Shown here in pieces: positions 43,771-52,583 of a stretch of DNA of 55,316 nucleotides. The position numbers were made by a program, and so were the translations under genes. Every line of letters begins with the position of its first letter. Positions within the stretch are counted from its first letter, which is position 1. The notes under the pieces were generated by a model. It had not been told where the DNA came from, made no database searches, and saw only the letters and a list, made by a program, of their open reading frames with translations. Source of the stretch: an uncultured Clostridia bacterium (GTDB taxonomy: Bacteria > Bacillota > Clostridia > Christensenellales > Pumilibacteraceae); the NCBI GenBank assembly GCA_944363615.1, contig CALVUQ010000009.1, forward strand, positions 1-55,316. The letters run 5' to 3'.

Positions 43771-44475
43771 ATGACAATGGGACTTATCTTGCTGGGCATA
43801 ATGATGCTCGCATTGTTTTTTGAAGTGGGCAGGGCAGCTTTCAGGGGACTGGGACTGTCCACCATAGGCGCCTTTATGGTTATTCTGGCGTTTGCAATAG
43901 GAATAATCGTTCCCTCGATTTCTTTCGGCGGAGTCTTCTACATGAACGTAGGCGGATTTATTCTGCCGATAATAGCCATGTTTGTGCTGCTTGCGGTTCT
44001 GATACGAAACAACGCGGTGCTGAGAGGCGTTGCCGCCATGCTTGCCGTAGTTGCGGCTACGGTGGGATTGCTGCTTATCATGCCGGTAAACAACGCGGGC
44101 ATGATTGTGCTTACTTCGTTTGTAATAGGACTCATATCGGGCGCTTTGGCGTTTATCATCGGACGCACCCGCGTCGCGTCTCTTTTTGCGGTAACGGGCG
44201 GTATAGCGGTGGGCGACGTCATATACTGTCTTTTAGATTATTTCGTGATTTCGGGCGGAGCGTTCACTCTCGGCCGAGCCGTAGTATATAATTCCGTTTT
44301 CGTTGCGGCGCTTTTTGCGTTGTGCATTGCGGAAATAGTGGTTATGACGGGAAAATCTATGGGCGAACACCGTACCGAGAAACGTAATCTTAATTTCGAG
44401 GCTTCCGAGGACCGCTCGTTTAACGGCAAATCGTCGGACGACGATTATGACCGTTTCGACGACGAATTGTTCTGA
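43771..44475 (+). CDS. Polytopic membrane protein, possibly DUF1614-like
   Basis: 234 aa, seven or so membrane segments and a hydrophilic, acidic C-terminal tail (SFNGKSSDDDYDRFDDELF). A central NVGGFILPI segment recalls DUF1614 proteins, but this is from memory and weak. GGAGGT at the right distance supports the ATG at 43771; an in-frame GTG at 43753 is part of that site region. Function unknown. Confidence 0.75.
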   Translation: MTMGLILLGIMMLALFFEVGRAAFRGLGLSTIGAFMVILAFAIGIIVPSISFGGVFYMNVGGFILPIIAMFVLLAVLIRNNAVLRGVAAMLAVVAATVGLLLIMPVNNAGMIVLTSFVIGLISGALAFIIGRTRVASLFAVTGGIAVGDVIYCLLDYFVISGGAFTLGRAVVYNSVFVAALFALCIAEIVVMTGKSMGEHRTEKRNLNFEASEDRSFNGKSSDDDYDRFDDELF

Positions 44476-44494
44476 TTGAAGCTAAGCGGGTCAG

Positions 44495-44523
44495 ACGGAC
44501 GGCGGAATGTCGTCCGTTTTTTG
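44495..44523 (+). terminator. Terminator before der
   Basis: ACGGACG with CGTCCGT around a short loop, then TTTTTTG. Confidence 0.85.
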
Positions 44524-44547
44524 TTTGGCGCCGCGCTTACAAAACAA

Positions 44548-44576
44548 TGGACTTTTTCTTTGCCGTATGATAAAAT
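44548..44576 (+). promoter_or_regulatory. SigA promoter of der giving a leaderless mRNA
   Basis: TGGACT (44548-44553), 17-bp spacer, TAAAAT (44571-44576), then six bases to the ATG at 44583. The GGGG between is part of the gap, too close to act as a Shine-Dalgarno. Confidence 0.75.
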
Positions 44577-44582
44577 AGGGGT

Positions 44583-45908
44583 ATGAGCAAGAAACCTTTA
44601 GTCGCCGTTGTGGGCAGACCCAACGTAGGAAAATCGACTTTTTTCAATAAAGTATGCGGAAAACGCATATCCATAGTAAAGGATACTCCGGGCGTCACGC
44701 GCGACCGTATTTATGCGGACGCCGAGTGGTGCGGTTTTAACTTCACGCTTGTGGACACCGGCGGGATAGAACTCAAAAGCGATGACGGAATGTTTAAGCA
44801 CATTCGCGCCCAGGCTGAAGCTGCCATGGAACTGAGCGACGTAATTCTGTTTTTTACGGACGCGAAAAGCGGACCCGTTGCATCGGACTACGACGTGGCG
44901 GAGCTTTTGCGCCATACCAAAAAACCCGTCCTGCTTGTGGTCAACAAATTGGATAATTTCGACCCTCAGGCAACTTACGACTTTTACTCGCTGGGACTCG
45001 GTACGCCGCATCCCATTTCGTGTGAGCAAGGTCTCGGGATAGGCGACCTTCTTGACGAAGTGGTCGCGCTTTTTCCGCGCAGGACGGAGGAGGATGAGGA
45101 GTTTTCGCTTAAAATTGCCGTAGTGGGCAGACCCAATGTGGGTAAATCCTCGCTGGTAAACAGAATGCTCGGCTTTGACAGAGTCATTGTGTCAGACGAG
45201 GCGGGCACCACGCGCGACGCCGTCGACACTCAGTTCAGATATATGGGCAAAAGCTACACTCTAATCGATACGGCGGGCATGCGCCGTAAGCGCAGTATAG
45301 AGGACGAAAGCGTGGAGGATTACTCGGTCATGCGCTCTATAAGCGCGATCTCCCGTGCCGACGTGGTTATGGTGGTTTTCGACAGCTCCGAAGAGATATC
45401 GGAACAGGACGTAAGAATTGCGGGATACGTTCACGAACAGGGAAAACCCAATATAATAGTAATGAACAAGTGGGATAAGGTTGAAAAGGATTCCCATACC
45501 GTGGAGAAATTCAACGACAAACTTAAAACCGCGCTTGCGTTCATGGATTATTACAAGGCGATATATATTTCCGCGGCTACGGGACAGCGCACCGAAAAAC
45601 TCATCGGACTTTGCGACGAAGTGTTCGTAAACGCGTCGCAGCGCATTTCGACGGGCGTGCTTAACGACGTGATTTCGGAAGCCGTCGCCATGAACGAGCC
45701 TCCTGCACATTCGGGAAGACGGCTTAAAATTCTTTACGCCACCCAGCCCGAAACAAATCCGCCTAAATTCGTGATATTCGTAAACGACGAAAAACTGGTG
45801 CATTTTTCCTACAGAAGATATCTTGAAAATTATTTGCGCAAATCTTTTGACTTTTCGGGTACTCCCATTAAACTGATTTTTAATTCACGCAAGGAGGATA
45901 AGCGGTAA
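44583..45908 (+). CDS. der: Der (EngA), double-GTPase 50S assembly factor
   Basis: 441 aa. Two tandem GTPase domains, GRPNVGKSTF (from residue 10) with DTGG, and GRPNVGKSSL (about 184) with DTAGMRRK and NKWDKV, then the KH-like C-terminal domain. The ATG is fixed by the family start (MSKKPLVAVVGRPNVGKS). Leaderless start predicted. Overlaps plsY by 1 bp. Confidence 0.97.
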   Translation: MSKKPLVAVVGRPNVGKSTFFNKVCGKRISIVKDTPGVTRDRIYADAEWCGFNFTLVDTGGIELKSDDGMFKHIRAQAEAAMELSDVILFFTDAKSGPVASDYDVAELLRHTKKPVLLVVNKLDNFDPQATYDFYSLGLGTPHPISCEQGLGIGDLLDEVVALFPRRTEEDEEFSLKIAVVGRPNVGKSSLVNRMLGFDRVIVSDEAGTTRDAVDTQFRYMGKSYTLIDTAGMRRKRSIEDESVEDYSVMRSISAISRADVVMVVFDSSEEISEQDVRIAGYVHEQGKPNIIVMNKWDKVEKDSHTVEKFNDKLKTALAFMDYYKAIYISAATGQRTEKLIGLCDEVFVNASQRISTGVLNDVISEAVAMNEPPAHSGRRLKILYATQPETNPPKFVIFVNDEKLVHFSYRRYLENYLRKSFDFSGTPIKLIFNSRKEDKR

Positions 45909-46699
45909 TGACGGTTTATTACATAACCATGATTGCTCTTATCGTCGGCGCATATCTTTTGGGAAACGTCAACGTTTCGATTATTATTTCCCGCTTTAAA
46001 AATCGCGACGTCCGTAATGTGGGCAGCGGTAACCCGGGCACTATGAACATGTTGCGCAGTTTCGGGATAAAACTGGGCGTGCTTACGCTTATACTTGACG
46101 CGTTAAAGGGTGCGATTCCCGCGCTTCTGGGCTGGTGGCTTTTGGGTAAAGGGGAAATGTTCTCCTTCGGTGCGGATAAAATCGGGCTGTTTATCGGCGG
46201 AATAAGCGTAGTATTGGGTCATATTTTTCCCGTATTTTATAAGTTTAAAGGCGGTAAAGGCGTTGCCGCTTCCATAGGCGTATGCTTCGTCGCCGCGCCG
46301 ATAGTTGCGCTTATTGCCTTTGCCGTGGGCGTGTTGTTCATTCTGACGGTAAAAATCGGCTCTCTCACGTCCTTTATAATGACGGGCATTCCGCTTATTT
46401 ATTGCTCTGTAACGGCCTTTTCTTCGGGCAGAATAATAGAAGGCGTGCTTGCGGCTTTAATTTACCTCATCATTCTTATTGCGCATCACTCCAATTTTGT
46501 GCGCATTTTCAAAGGCGAGGAAAAACAGGTTATATTGTTCGGCAGGAACAAGTCTGCAAACGCAGTGCAAAAGAAGGATTCCGAATCCTCGCTTATGCAG
46601 GAAGGGGAAGCCCCCGGAAACGTCACGGAACAAAACGCGCACTCAGTCGGTTCCGAAAAAAACGAGGGGGACGCCGGCGAAAAAAAGGACCTGCCCTGA
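45908..46699 (+). CDS. plsY: PlsY, acyl-phosphate:glycerol-3-phosphate acyltransferase
   Basis: 263 aa. Membrane enzyme that makes lysophosphatidate from acyl-phosphate. Motifs GSGNPGTMNMLR and the FKGGKGVAAS glycine-rich loop are intact, with about six membrane segments. A hydrophilic C-terminal tail of about 55 residues (GEEKQVILFGRNKSAN onward) exceeds the family length. AAGGAGG before the overlapping start; coupled to der. Confidence 0.95.
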   Translation: MTVYYITMIALIVGAYLLGNVNVSIIISRFKNRDVRNVGSGNPGTMNMLRSFGIKLGVLTLILDALKGAIPALLGWWLLGKGEMFSFGADKIGLFIGGISVVLGHIFPVFYKFKGGKGVAASIGVCFVAAPIVALIAFAVGVLFILTVKIGSLTSFIMTGIPLIYCSVTAFSSGRIIEGVLAALIYLIILIAHHSNFVRIFKGEEKQVILFGRNKSANAVQKKDSESSLMQEGEAPGNVTEQNAHSVGSEKNEGDAGEKKDLP

Positions 46700-46722
46700 T
46701 TTTAAAATAAAAAACAATTAAA

Positions 46723-46752
46723 TCATAATTGCGTAATCCTCCGGCATATACT
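46723..46752 (+). promoter_or_regulatory. SigE-type promoter of spoIVA
   Basis: TCATAATT (46723-46730), 14-bp spacer, CATATACT (46745-46752). The -10 agrees with the sigma-E form CATAnnnT and the -35 has the ATA core. spoIVA is a known sigma-E gene, and sigE lies in this window. Start near 46759, GGAGG follows. Confidence 0.7.
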
Positions 46753-46783
46753 CTAATATCAAGCCTTGGAGGATTTGTTTTTA

Positions 46784-48265
46784 ATGGAACAATTTGACAT
46801 TTATAAAGACATCAGCGAGCGCACCGACGGCGATATATATATCGGCGTAGTGGGACCCGTGCGGGCGGGCAAGTCTACGTTTATAACCAACTTTATGAAC
46901 AAACTTGTCATTCCGAAAATCAAAAGCAAGCACGTAAAGGAGCGCATGATGGACGAACTTCCTCAAAGCGCCAACGGTAAAGCCATTATGACCACTCAGC
47001 CCAAGTTTGTCCCGGGAGAGGCGGTTTCGGTAAAACTCGGGGATAAAATCGACATCAAGATAAGATTGGTGGATTGCGTAGGTTATCTTATCGACGGCGC
47101 CACGGGACATCTAGATAACGATAAACCGCGCATGGTAAAAACTCCGTGGTCGGATGACTCCATTCCGTTTGAGGATGCCGCGGAAATAGGCACCCAAAAG
47201 GTAGTTTCCGAGCATTCCACAATAGGCATCGTAATGACTTCCGACGGGTCAATAGACACAGATCTTGCCCGCAGCGCATACGTGGCCGCGGAAGAAAGAG
47301 TGGTGGAGGAGCTTAAAGCTTTGGGTAAGCCTTTTGTGGTGATTCTTAATTCCAAAGTTCCTTCTTCGGCGGAAACAGTAAAACTGGCCAAATCACTGAC
47401 TGAAAAATACAATACTCCCGTGCTTCCTATCGACGTGCTTAACATGACCGAGGAGGACATTACCGGTTTATTCAAAGAAGTGCTGATGGAGTTCCCCTTG
47501 CGCGACATTGAGGTTAAGCTGGATAAATGGCTGCAGGCGCTTCCGCCCGAAAACGAAATCATTTCCGCGCTTACCGCCAAACTGCTTGAAAAAGTGGAAA
47601 ATATGCATAAAATGGCCGATTATACCGCTTTTGAGGGCATGATGGACGGCGACCCGGATTTTGCGGGCGTAACACTTAACGAGGTGGAGCTGGGTAAAGG
47701 TAAAGTAATCTATGAGATTCAGGCCAGACCCGAGCTGTTCTATAAGGCGTTAAGTTCTTCGTGCGGCATGGAAATCGAGGACGATTTTGCGCTTATGTCC
47801 TATATGAAAGACCTTGTCCACGCCAAAAAGGAATACGACAAGTTAAGCGTCGCGCTTGAAGAGGTTAAACGCACGGGTTACGGCGTTGTTGCGCCTTCGC
47901 CCGAAGAGATGACTTTGGAGGAACCGCAGATTGTCAAGCAGGGCTCCCGTTTCGGGGTTAAGCTTAAAGCGACCGCCCCTTCGCTACATATCATGGAGGT
48001 GGATATCGCCGCCGAAGTAAGCCCCGTCATGGGGACTGAACAGCAAAGCGAAGAAATGGTCAAAAATATGCTGGCTTCCTTCGAAAACAACCCCAAAGGA
48101 ATCTGGGAGACCGATATGTTCGGCAAATCCATGCATATGCTGGTAAACGAAGGCCTTAACAACAAGCTTAATTCTATGCCCGACGACACCCAGAAAAAAA
48201 TGCGCAAAACTCTTTCGCGCATCATCAACGAGGGCAAGGGCGGTATAATCTGCATCTTATTGTAA
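46784..48265 (+). CDS. spoIVA: SpoIVA, coat-basement ATPase
   Basis: 493 aa, the family length. Binds and hydrolyses ATP to polymerise on the forespore surface as the base of the spore coat. P-loop GVVGPVRAGKST (about 24-35), DELPQSANGK, TTQPKFVPGEA, RLVDCVGY, and the conserved C-terminus ending INEGKGGIICILL. The ATG at 46784 follows GGAGG; the earlier in-frame codon at 46766 precedes the ribosome-binding site. Mother-cell gene. Confidence 0.98.
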   Translation: MEQFDIYKDISERTDGDIYIGVVGPVRAGKSTFITNFMNKLVIPKIKSKHVKERMMDELPQSANGKAIMTTQPKFVPGEAVSVKLGDKIDIKIRLVDCVGYLIDGATGHLDNDKPRMVKTPWSDDSIPFEDAAEIGTQKVVSEHSTIGIVMTSDGSIDTDLARSAYVAAEERVVEELKALGKPFVVILNSKVPSSAETVKLAKSLTEKYNTPVLPIDVLNMTEEDITGLFKEVLMEFPLRDIEVKLDKWLQALPPENEIISALTAKLLEKVENMHKMADYTAFEGMMDGDPDFAGVTLNEVELGKGKVIYEIQARPELFYKALSSSCGMEIEDDFALMSYMKDLVHAKKEYDKLSVALEEVKRTGYGVVAPSPEEMTLEEPQIVKQGSRFGVKLKATAPSLHIMEVDIAAEVSPVMGTEQQSEEMVKNMLASFENNPKGIWETDMFGKSMHMLVNEGLNNKLNSMPDDTQKKMRKTLSRIINEGKGGIICILL

Positions 48266-48383
48266 AAATACGACTAAATTAAGCGTATCAGGGTTGCCGA
48301 TTCCGATTCGCCAGGTAAATTTAAAAACAAAGAAGCGTCCATAAAGCGCAATTCCCATAGGGAATGAAAAAACGAATAACGAT

Positions 48384-48421
48384 AAAGAACTCTCGAATAA
48401 ATTGTTCGAGAGTTCTTTTTG
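48384..48421. terminator. Bidirectional terminator after spoIVA
   Basis: A 14-bp perfect stem AAAGAACTCTCGAA / TTCGAGAGTTCTTT with A and T runs on both sides, between convergent spoIVA and the P-loop kinase gene. A small perfect palindrome ATTCCCATAGGGAAT lies at 48351-48365. Confidence 0.9.
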
Positions 48422-48455
48422 TTTGTAATTAAGTAAGCTAAATTGGAATTTGTCG

Positions 48456-48971
48456 TTATAAATCGATATTGGTTTCGTACTGATCATCAATGAGTATGTA
48501 ATTCGCATTGTGCTTTTGCGCAAGGGAAAGGACTTCAGCATTATCTGCCAATATCCTGTCCATTGTACACCATTCATCATCCACACGATTTTCAACGGCG
48601 TTTGCATAATTCTTTATGTCAGCAAAGTGGTTTCTGATATATTTCTCACTCATTACAAGGCAGAAATATTTGATGTTTTCAAGATATTCGGAGTCAAAGT
48701 CCTTTTGCCAATCGAACGGAATATAACAACCTTCAATAATTAAGTTCTGCTTGTTCTCAATTGCTGTTTTAATCATCTCACGAACAATAGACCATAAGTA
48801 TGTGGTCAAATCCTTATCGTCGCTCATTGGAGTGAGCTTGGTATTTCCACTACGAATTAACCCCATTTTAAGGTGGTCGATTGAGAGATATGGGTATTTA
48901 TATTTTTCGAGCAACTTTTGAGCAAGTGCGGTTTTGCCTGTGTGCGATGCTCCCGTTATTAAAACAATCAT
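48456..48971 (-). CDS. Small P-loop nucleotide kinase-like protein
   Basis: 171 aa. Starts MIVLITGASHTGKTALAQKLL, a Walker A loop, then an acidic-residue region LIIEGCYIP, consistent with adenylate-kinase/2-phosphoglycerate-kinase-like fold. The substrate cannot be told. AAGGA precedes the ATG at 48971; the frame is open further up without support. More AT-rich than its neighbours, so likely acquired. Confidence 0.75.
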   Translation of the reverse strand: MIVLITGASHTGKTALAQKLLEKYKYPYLSIDHLKMGLIRSGNTKLTPMSDDKDLTTYLWSIVREMIKTAIENKQNLIIEGCYIPFDWQKDFDSEYLENIKYFCLVMSEKYIRNHFADIKNYANAVENRVDDEWCTMDRILADNAEVLSLAQKHNANYILIDDQYETNIDL

Positions 48972-48996
48972 ACTTTCTATCCTTACAAATTCATAT

Positions 48997-49740
48997 TTAT
49001 CTATACTTTCTTTCAGGCTCGTGTTGTATTTCCTCGGCACGGGCTATTTGGTCGTTCAGATTCCACTTGCCGATGTTGATTCCGTCCTTATAAAATGCCG
49101 AGCCGCATTGATGAAAATAGAACTCAATTTTTCGCTCTTTGGCTTCAAGGTATAGTGCTTCAACCCATTCATATCTTATGGGGCGCACGTCTGCTTTTGG
49201 AGCCATTTCACCGCCAACATTTACGCATTTGATAAGTCCCGTGTCGAGATTTTGCCTAATGACATAGGAGCAATCAGAGGTGAACAAAAGACTTCACGAT
49301 GCTTTAAGGGGGCATCAAGGAAATAAGGCAATCGCTTATCTGCCATCTCTTGATTTTCAATGGATATACTCAAATGGAAATGCTCCCATCCTTCTCCCCA
49401 ATCGGGCGGAATACACTCTTTAATCCTTTCGGGACGCTTGGTCGTTGTCACGAAAATGCAATCCTTTCTCCGTCTAATAAAATCCCAACAGCCCTCGCGC
49501 CATTCATCGGCTTCTTCGATAAAGAAATCAGAGGAGAAGCAGAGCTTTACAAGTGAGTTCGGGGGGACAATCCTTGTCCTTTAGCTCGTATGTAGTTTTG
49601 CCTTTGGTGATGACCGTAGTGTCACGACCGTATCTTTGATCCATCTTGAATACAAAGCAATTTTTACAGCCGGGACTTACTTTCTTACAGCCATGCCAAG
49701 GATTCCACGGTATTGCTTTTGATATTTCTGTGTTTTGCAT
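48997..49740 (-). pseudogene. DUF5131 (phage Gp37/Gp68-type) gene with two frameshifts
   Basis: Three frames joined give one DUF5131 protein: the start (MQNTEISKAIPWNPWHGCKKVSPGCKNC) to about 49560, a middle (KLCFSSDFFIEEADEW ... TTTKRPERI) to about 49265, and the end (DTGLIKCVNVGGE ... FYFHQCG) to 48997. The first shift is at a run of six G (49561-49566), the second near an A-rich stretch at about 49250. The conserved CxxxSPGCxxC iron-sulfur-like Cys motif is kept. Both breaks touch homopolymers, so a sequencing error is possible instead of true decay. The protein is typical of phages and mobile regions. Confidence 0.8.
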
Positions 49741-49915
49741 AGTATCGCCTCATCAAATTACTGTTTATCGCTCTGTTATTATACAATAAATTAAATGAAC
49801 AAGTAAAGCAAAAGCGCACTTCCTTGCTTGCAAGGTATAGTGCGCTATACTTATCTATATTTATGTGGAAAACCCTATGGAAACTACGGTAATCGGGCGC
49901 TTCTTTTTACGACTG

Positions 49916-50407
49916 TCAAACGGGCACAAATTTAACTCTGAAATACTTCTGTCGTTTTTTTATCGCAATAAGCCGCACGCCGTAAGCGATTATAAAAAGA
50001 CACGGGATTAACGTAAAAATATAAATTTCTGCACTTTCTATCATAAATCCGAAGACTGTAAACAAAACTAATAAAACTAAACCGGTTACTATAACCGCAA
50101 GACTGTAATTTTTTTCATATTTGATTTTAAGTTCGGTTTGTTCGGTTATAATGTTTATTAGCATCAAAGCAAAAACACACAAGCTCAGCAGAATAAACGG
50201 AAAGTAAGCGAAAAAGAAATATTGTTTTATTTCTGCGATTTGTAAGGCGGTAAGATTTCTAATGTAACACGGCTCGTAATCTATAAATACAACGCCAATC
50301 ACATAATAAGCAAAAGCCAGCAGCACCAAAAATATATGCAGCAAATACAACGATATGCGGCTTAATTTATTAAAGTATAATCCGACGTAATCATATAAGC
50401 ATTTCAT
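49916..50407 (-). CDS. Four-helix membrane protein, unrecognised
   Basis: 163 aa with four membrane segments (about 18-42, 62-88, 98-125, 125-148) and a basic C-terminus (KKRQKYFRVKF). No family recognised. AAGGAGGAAAA before the ATG at 50407. Own promoter upstream. Low-GC codon use marks it as part of the accessory patch. Confidence 0.7.
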   Translation of the reverse strand: MKCLYDYVGLYFNKLSRISLYLLHIFLVLLAFAYYVIGVVFIDYEPCYIRNLTALQIAEIKQYFFFAYFPFILLSLCVFALMLINIITEQTELKIKYEKNYSLAVIVTGLVLLVLFTVFGFMIESAEIYIFTLIPCLFIIAYGVRLIAIKKRQKYFRVKFVPV

Positions 50408-50460
50408 GATTTTCCTCCTTGCACTTAAGCAATAAAAAATCGTAAACACTTCTCAATCCG

Positions 50461-50488
50461 ATTATATCATAAATCCGACAAATGTCAA
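50461..50488 (-). promoter_or_regulatory. SigA promoter of the membrane protein gene
   Basis: Minus strand TTGACA (50483-50488), 16-bp spacer, TATAAT (50461-50466). Confidence 0.75.
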
Positions 50489-50648
50489 GATGGAATTTTT
50501 CGCGCGCATTATATTTTTGTCATTCCTTTTGTCGTAAAAAATTTTTACTTTAAACGCCTGAGAACTAACCGTACGTAAGCTTTACGGTCATGGGTTTGTG
50601 ACATATTATAAATCTGAAATAAAAAATTTAAGGGGGAAGGAGGATATT

Positions 50649-50714
50649 ATGTCGGCATTTTCTAAACAAAATAATCTTTATAAAATTATCGAGTGTAATA
50701 GTGGCGAGCGGTAG
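50649..50714 (+). CDS. 21-codon ORF behind a strong Shine-Dalgarno; small protein or gene remnant
   Basis: AGGAGG stands five bases before an ATG that opens 21 codons ending TAG at 50712. A weak promoter (TTTACG-17-TATTAT, 50581-50609) precedes it. A second frame right after the break reads AVEEVKALFKTVKSKLN, so this may be a frameshifted start of a lost gene. The rest of 50408-50800 holds nothing else I can name. Confidence 0.35.
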   Translation: MSAFSKQNNLYKIIECNSGER

Positions 50715-50801
50715 AAGAGGTCAAAGCGTTATTTAAAACGGTAAAATCAAAACTGAATTGAATTATATCATGAGTTTTTTCTGTAATTTCGTCGCGCATA
50801 G

Positions 50802-50835
50802 AAAAAAGACGACGCCGTAACAGCATCGTCTTTTT
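50802..50835 (-). terminator. Terminator of the minus-strand tRNA cluster
   Basis: In the minus direction AAAAGACGATG pairs with CGTCGTCTTTT, ending in a T run, directly after tRNA-Lys. Confidence 0.85.
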
Positions 50836-50910
50836 GGTGGCTCATCCGGGAGTCGAACCCGGGACACCATGATTAAAAGTCATGTGCTCTACCATCTGAG
50901 CTAATGAACC
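50835..50910 (-). tRNA. tRNA-Lys (anticodon TTT)
   Basis: 76-nt cloverleaf with encoded CCA; acceptor GGTTCAT/ATGAGCC, anticodon stem CATGA/TCATG with loop CTTTTAA, T-arm GGGTTCGACTCCC. Last gene of the six-tRNA cluster. Confidence 0.95.
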
Positions 50911-50914
50911 GTAA

Positions 50915-50989
50915 TGGCTGGGGTGGAGAGATTTGAACTCCCGAATGACGGAGTCAGAGTCCGTTGCCTTACCGCTTGGCGACACCCCA
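50915..50989 (-). tRNA. tRNA-Gln (anticodon CTG)
   Basis: 75 nt with CCA; acceptor TGGGGTG/CACCCCA, anticodon loop CTCTGAC on stem ACGGA/TCCGT. Confidence 0.94.
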
Positions 50990-51013
50990 ACGATAAATAT
51001 GGGAATTATTGAT

Positions 51014-51088
51014 TGGCTGGGGTGGCAGGATTTGAACCTGCGAGTGCGAAAGTCAAAGTCTCGTGCCTTACCGCTTGGCGACACCCCA
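51014..51088 (-). tRNA. tRNA-Gln (anticodon TTG)
   Basis: 75 nt with CCA; acceptor TGGGGTG/CACCCCA, anticodon loop CTTTGAC. Nearly identical in its 5' half to the neighbouring tRNA-Gln(CTG), so the two are tandem duplicates that diverged in the anticodon. Confidence 0.94.
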
Positions 51089-51098
51089 AAAAAGGGAA

Positions 51099-51176
51099 TG
51101 GGGTGAGTAAAGAGAGTCGAACTCTTGACCTCCAGAGCCACAATCTGGCGCTCTAACCAACTGAGCTATACCCACC
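51099..51176 (-). tRNA. tRNA-His (anticodon GTG)
   Basis: Anticodon stem CCAGA/TCTGG with loop TTGTGGC. The extra G at -1 opposite discriminator C, the identity mark of tRNA-His, is present; CCA encoded. Confidence 0.95.
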
Positions 51177-51187
51177 ATAAATCCTTG

Positions 51188-51264
<77 letters not shown>

Positions 51265-51268
51265 AAAG

Positions 51269-51342
51269 TGGAGCGGGTGATGGGAATCGGACCCACGCAG
51301 CCAGCTTGGAAGGCTGGAACTCTACCATTGAGCTACACCCGC
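51269..51342 (-). tRNA. tRNA-Gly (anticodon TCC)
   Basis: 74 nt with CCA; anticodon stem CCAGC/GCTGG with loop CTTCCAA; acceptor GCGGGTG/CACCCGC. First gene of the cluster. Confidence 0.95.
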
Positions 51343-51368
51343 ATAAGGTTTACACACAACGCTTAAAA

Positions 51369-51397
51369 ATGATATCACAGTCGGAAAAAAAAGTCAA
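51369..51397 (-). promoter_or_regulatory. SigA promoter of the tRNA cluster
   Basis: Minus strand TTGACT (51392-51397), 17-bp spacer, TATCAT (51369-51374), about 20 nt before tRNA-Gly. Confidence 0.75.
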
Positions 51398-51409
51398 CAA
51401 TTTTTCGCG

Positions 51410-51889
51410 TTATATTAAAACAATTTTAGGAATTAGTTGTCCGTTTTCGACAGTGACGCTGCAATAGGAGGGGAAACCCACTCTCGGGCGGGACAAACTT
51501 CCGGGATTCACGCAAACCACCCCGTTGCAAAGTTGTATATCGGCGTAGTGCGTGTGCCCGAAAAACGCGTAGCCGCAATCGTTTTCGCGGGCGAAAAGCG
51601 AAAGGCTAAGTAAATCGCCGCTTTTTACGTAGTGGGTATCGCCGTGGGTAAAAAGCACTTTGCCCGCTTCGGTGTCGATAACGACGTCTTTGGGATTATG
51701 CGAAAACAGATCGCAGTTGCCGCAAATGCATATGACTTTACATCTCAGCTTCTTTTGAAAGGGAACAAGATCATCCGTGCCGTCCCCGAGATGAACGAGA
51801 AAACTGCCCGAATTGAATACGGGAATCAGCCGTTCTAATACTTCGCCCGCAATGCGGTGCGTATCGCTTATTACGTTGAATTTAGTCAT
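51410..51889 (-). CDS. yfcE: YfcE/MJ0936-type metallophosphodiesterase
   Basis: 159 aa. Small calcineurin-fold phosphodiesterase. Metal motifs VISDTH, HLGDGTDD, GNCD (in place of GNHD/GNCD forms of this family), FTHGD and GHTHYA. Typical partner of rdgB; overlaps it by 4 bp. Its 3' end reaches the promoter region of the tRNA cluster. Confidence 0.93.
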   Translation of the reverse strand: MTKFNVISDTHRIAGEVLERLIPVFNSGSFLVHLGDGTDDLVPFQKKLRCKVICICGNCDLFSHNPKDVVIDTEAGKVLFTHGDTHYVKSGDLLSLSLFARENDCGYAFFGHTHYADIQLCNGVVCVNPGSLSRPRVGFPSYCSVTVENGQLIPKIVLI

Positions 51890-52455
51890 AGCTTTTCCGT
51901 CAGATTCTTTAATGCTCTTGCCCTGTGACTGACCGTGTTTTTTTCTTCGGCGCTTGCCTCTCCGAAAGATTTTTTAAGCTCAAAGCTGTAGAAAAGCGGG
52001 TCGTATCCGAAGCCGTTGTCGCCGTGTTTTTCGCGTAAAATCTCGCCTTCCACCGTGCCTTCGGCGGTAACCTCGCGTTTTCCGTCGTAAAAAGCCACTA
52101 CGGAAACGAATTTAGCGCGTCTGTCGGCTGTATCCGAAAGATTTTTAAGCAGTTTAAGATTGTTTTTTTCGTCGTCGTGCTCTTCGCCCGCGTAACGCGC
52201 AGAATATACCCCGGGTTCGCCGTTCAAAGCATAAACCATAAGACCGCTGTCGTCGCTTATGACAGGGCAGCCGCATAGCTCATAAACGGCTTTCGCCTTT
52301 ATAAGCGCGTTTTCTTCGAAGGTGGAGCCCGTTTCGTCGATGTCGACGTTTATTCCCGCGTCGGACATGGAAATTATATCGTATTTATCCGATAAAAGCT
52401 CCTTGATTTCGCGCAATTTGCCTTTGTTTGCGCTTGCTACGATAAGTCTTTGCAA
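51886..52455 (-). CDS. rdgB: RdgB/HAM1, XTP/dITP pyrophosphatase
   Basis: 189 aa. House-cleaning enzyme that removes deaminated purine nucleotides before they enter nucleic acid. Motifs VASANKGKLREIKELL, SDDSGLMVYALNGEPGVYSARYAG, and GFGYDPLFY near the C-terminus; SHRARAL at the end. The start is TTG with GGAGG five bases before; no ATG fits. Cotranscribed with yfcE. Confidence 0.96.
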   Translation of the reverse strand: MQRLIVASANKGKLREIKELLSDKYDIISMSDAGINVDIDETGSTFEENALIKAKAVYELCGCPVISDDSGLMVYALNGEPGVYSARYAGEEHDDEKNNLKLLKNLSDTADRRAKFVSVVAFYDGKREVTAEGTVEGEILREKHGDNGFGYDPLFYSFELKKSFGEASAEEKNTVSHRARALKNLTEKL

Positions 52456-52485
52456 AGTAGCCTCCGATTTTTTAATCTGTATAAT

Positions 52486-52514
52486 ATTTTAACAGAAATG
52501 TTTGAAACTGTCAA
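52486..52514 (-). promoter_or_regulatory. SigA promoter of rdgB-yfcE
   Basis: Minus strand TTGACA (52509-52514), 17-bp spacer, TAAAAT (52486-52491). Confidence 0.88.
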
Positions 52515-52583
52515 AGTTAATTACAAAAATATATGAAAATTGCAAGTAAACAATAAATGCAATATTATTTGCGCAAAATGTAA

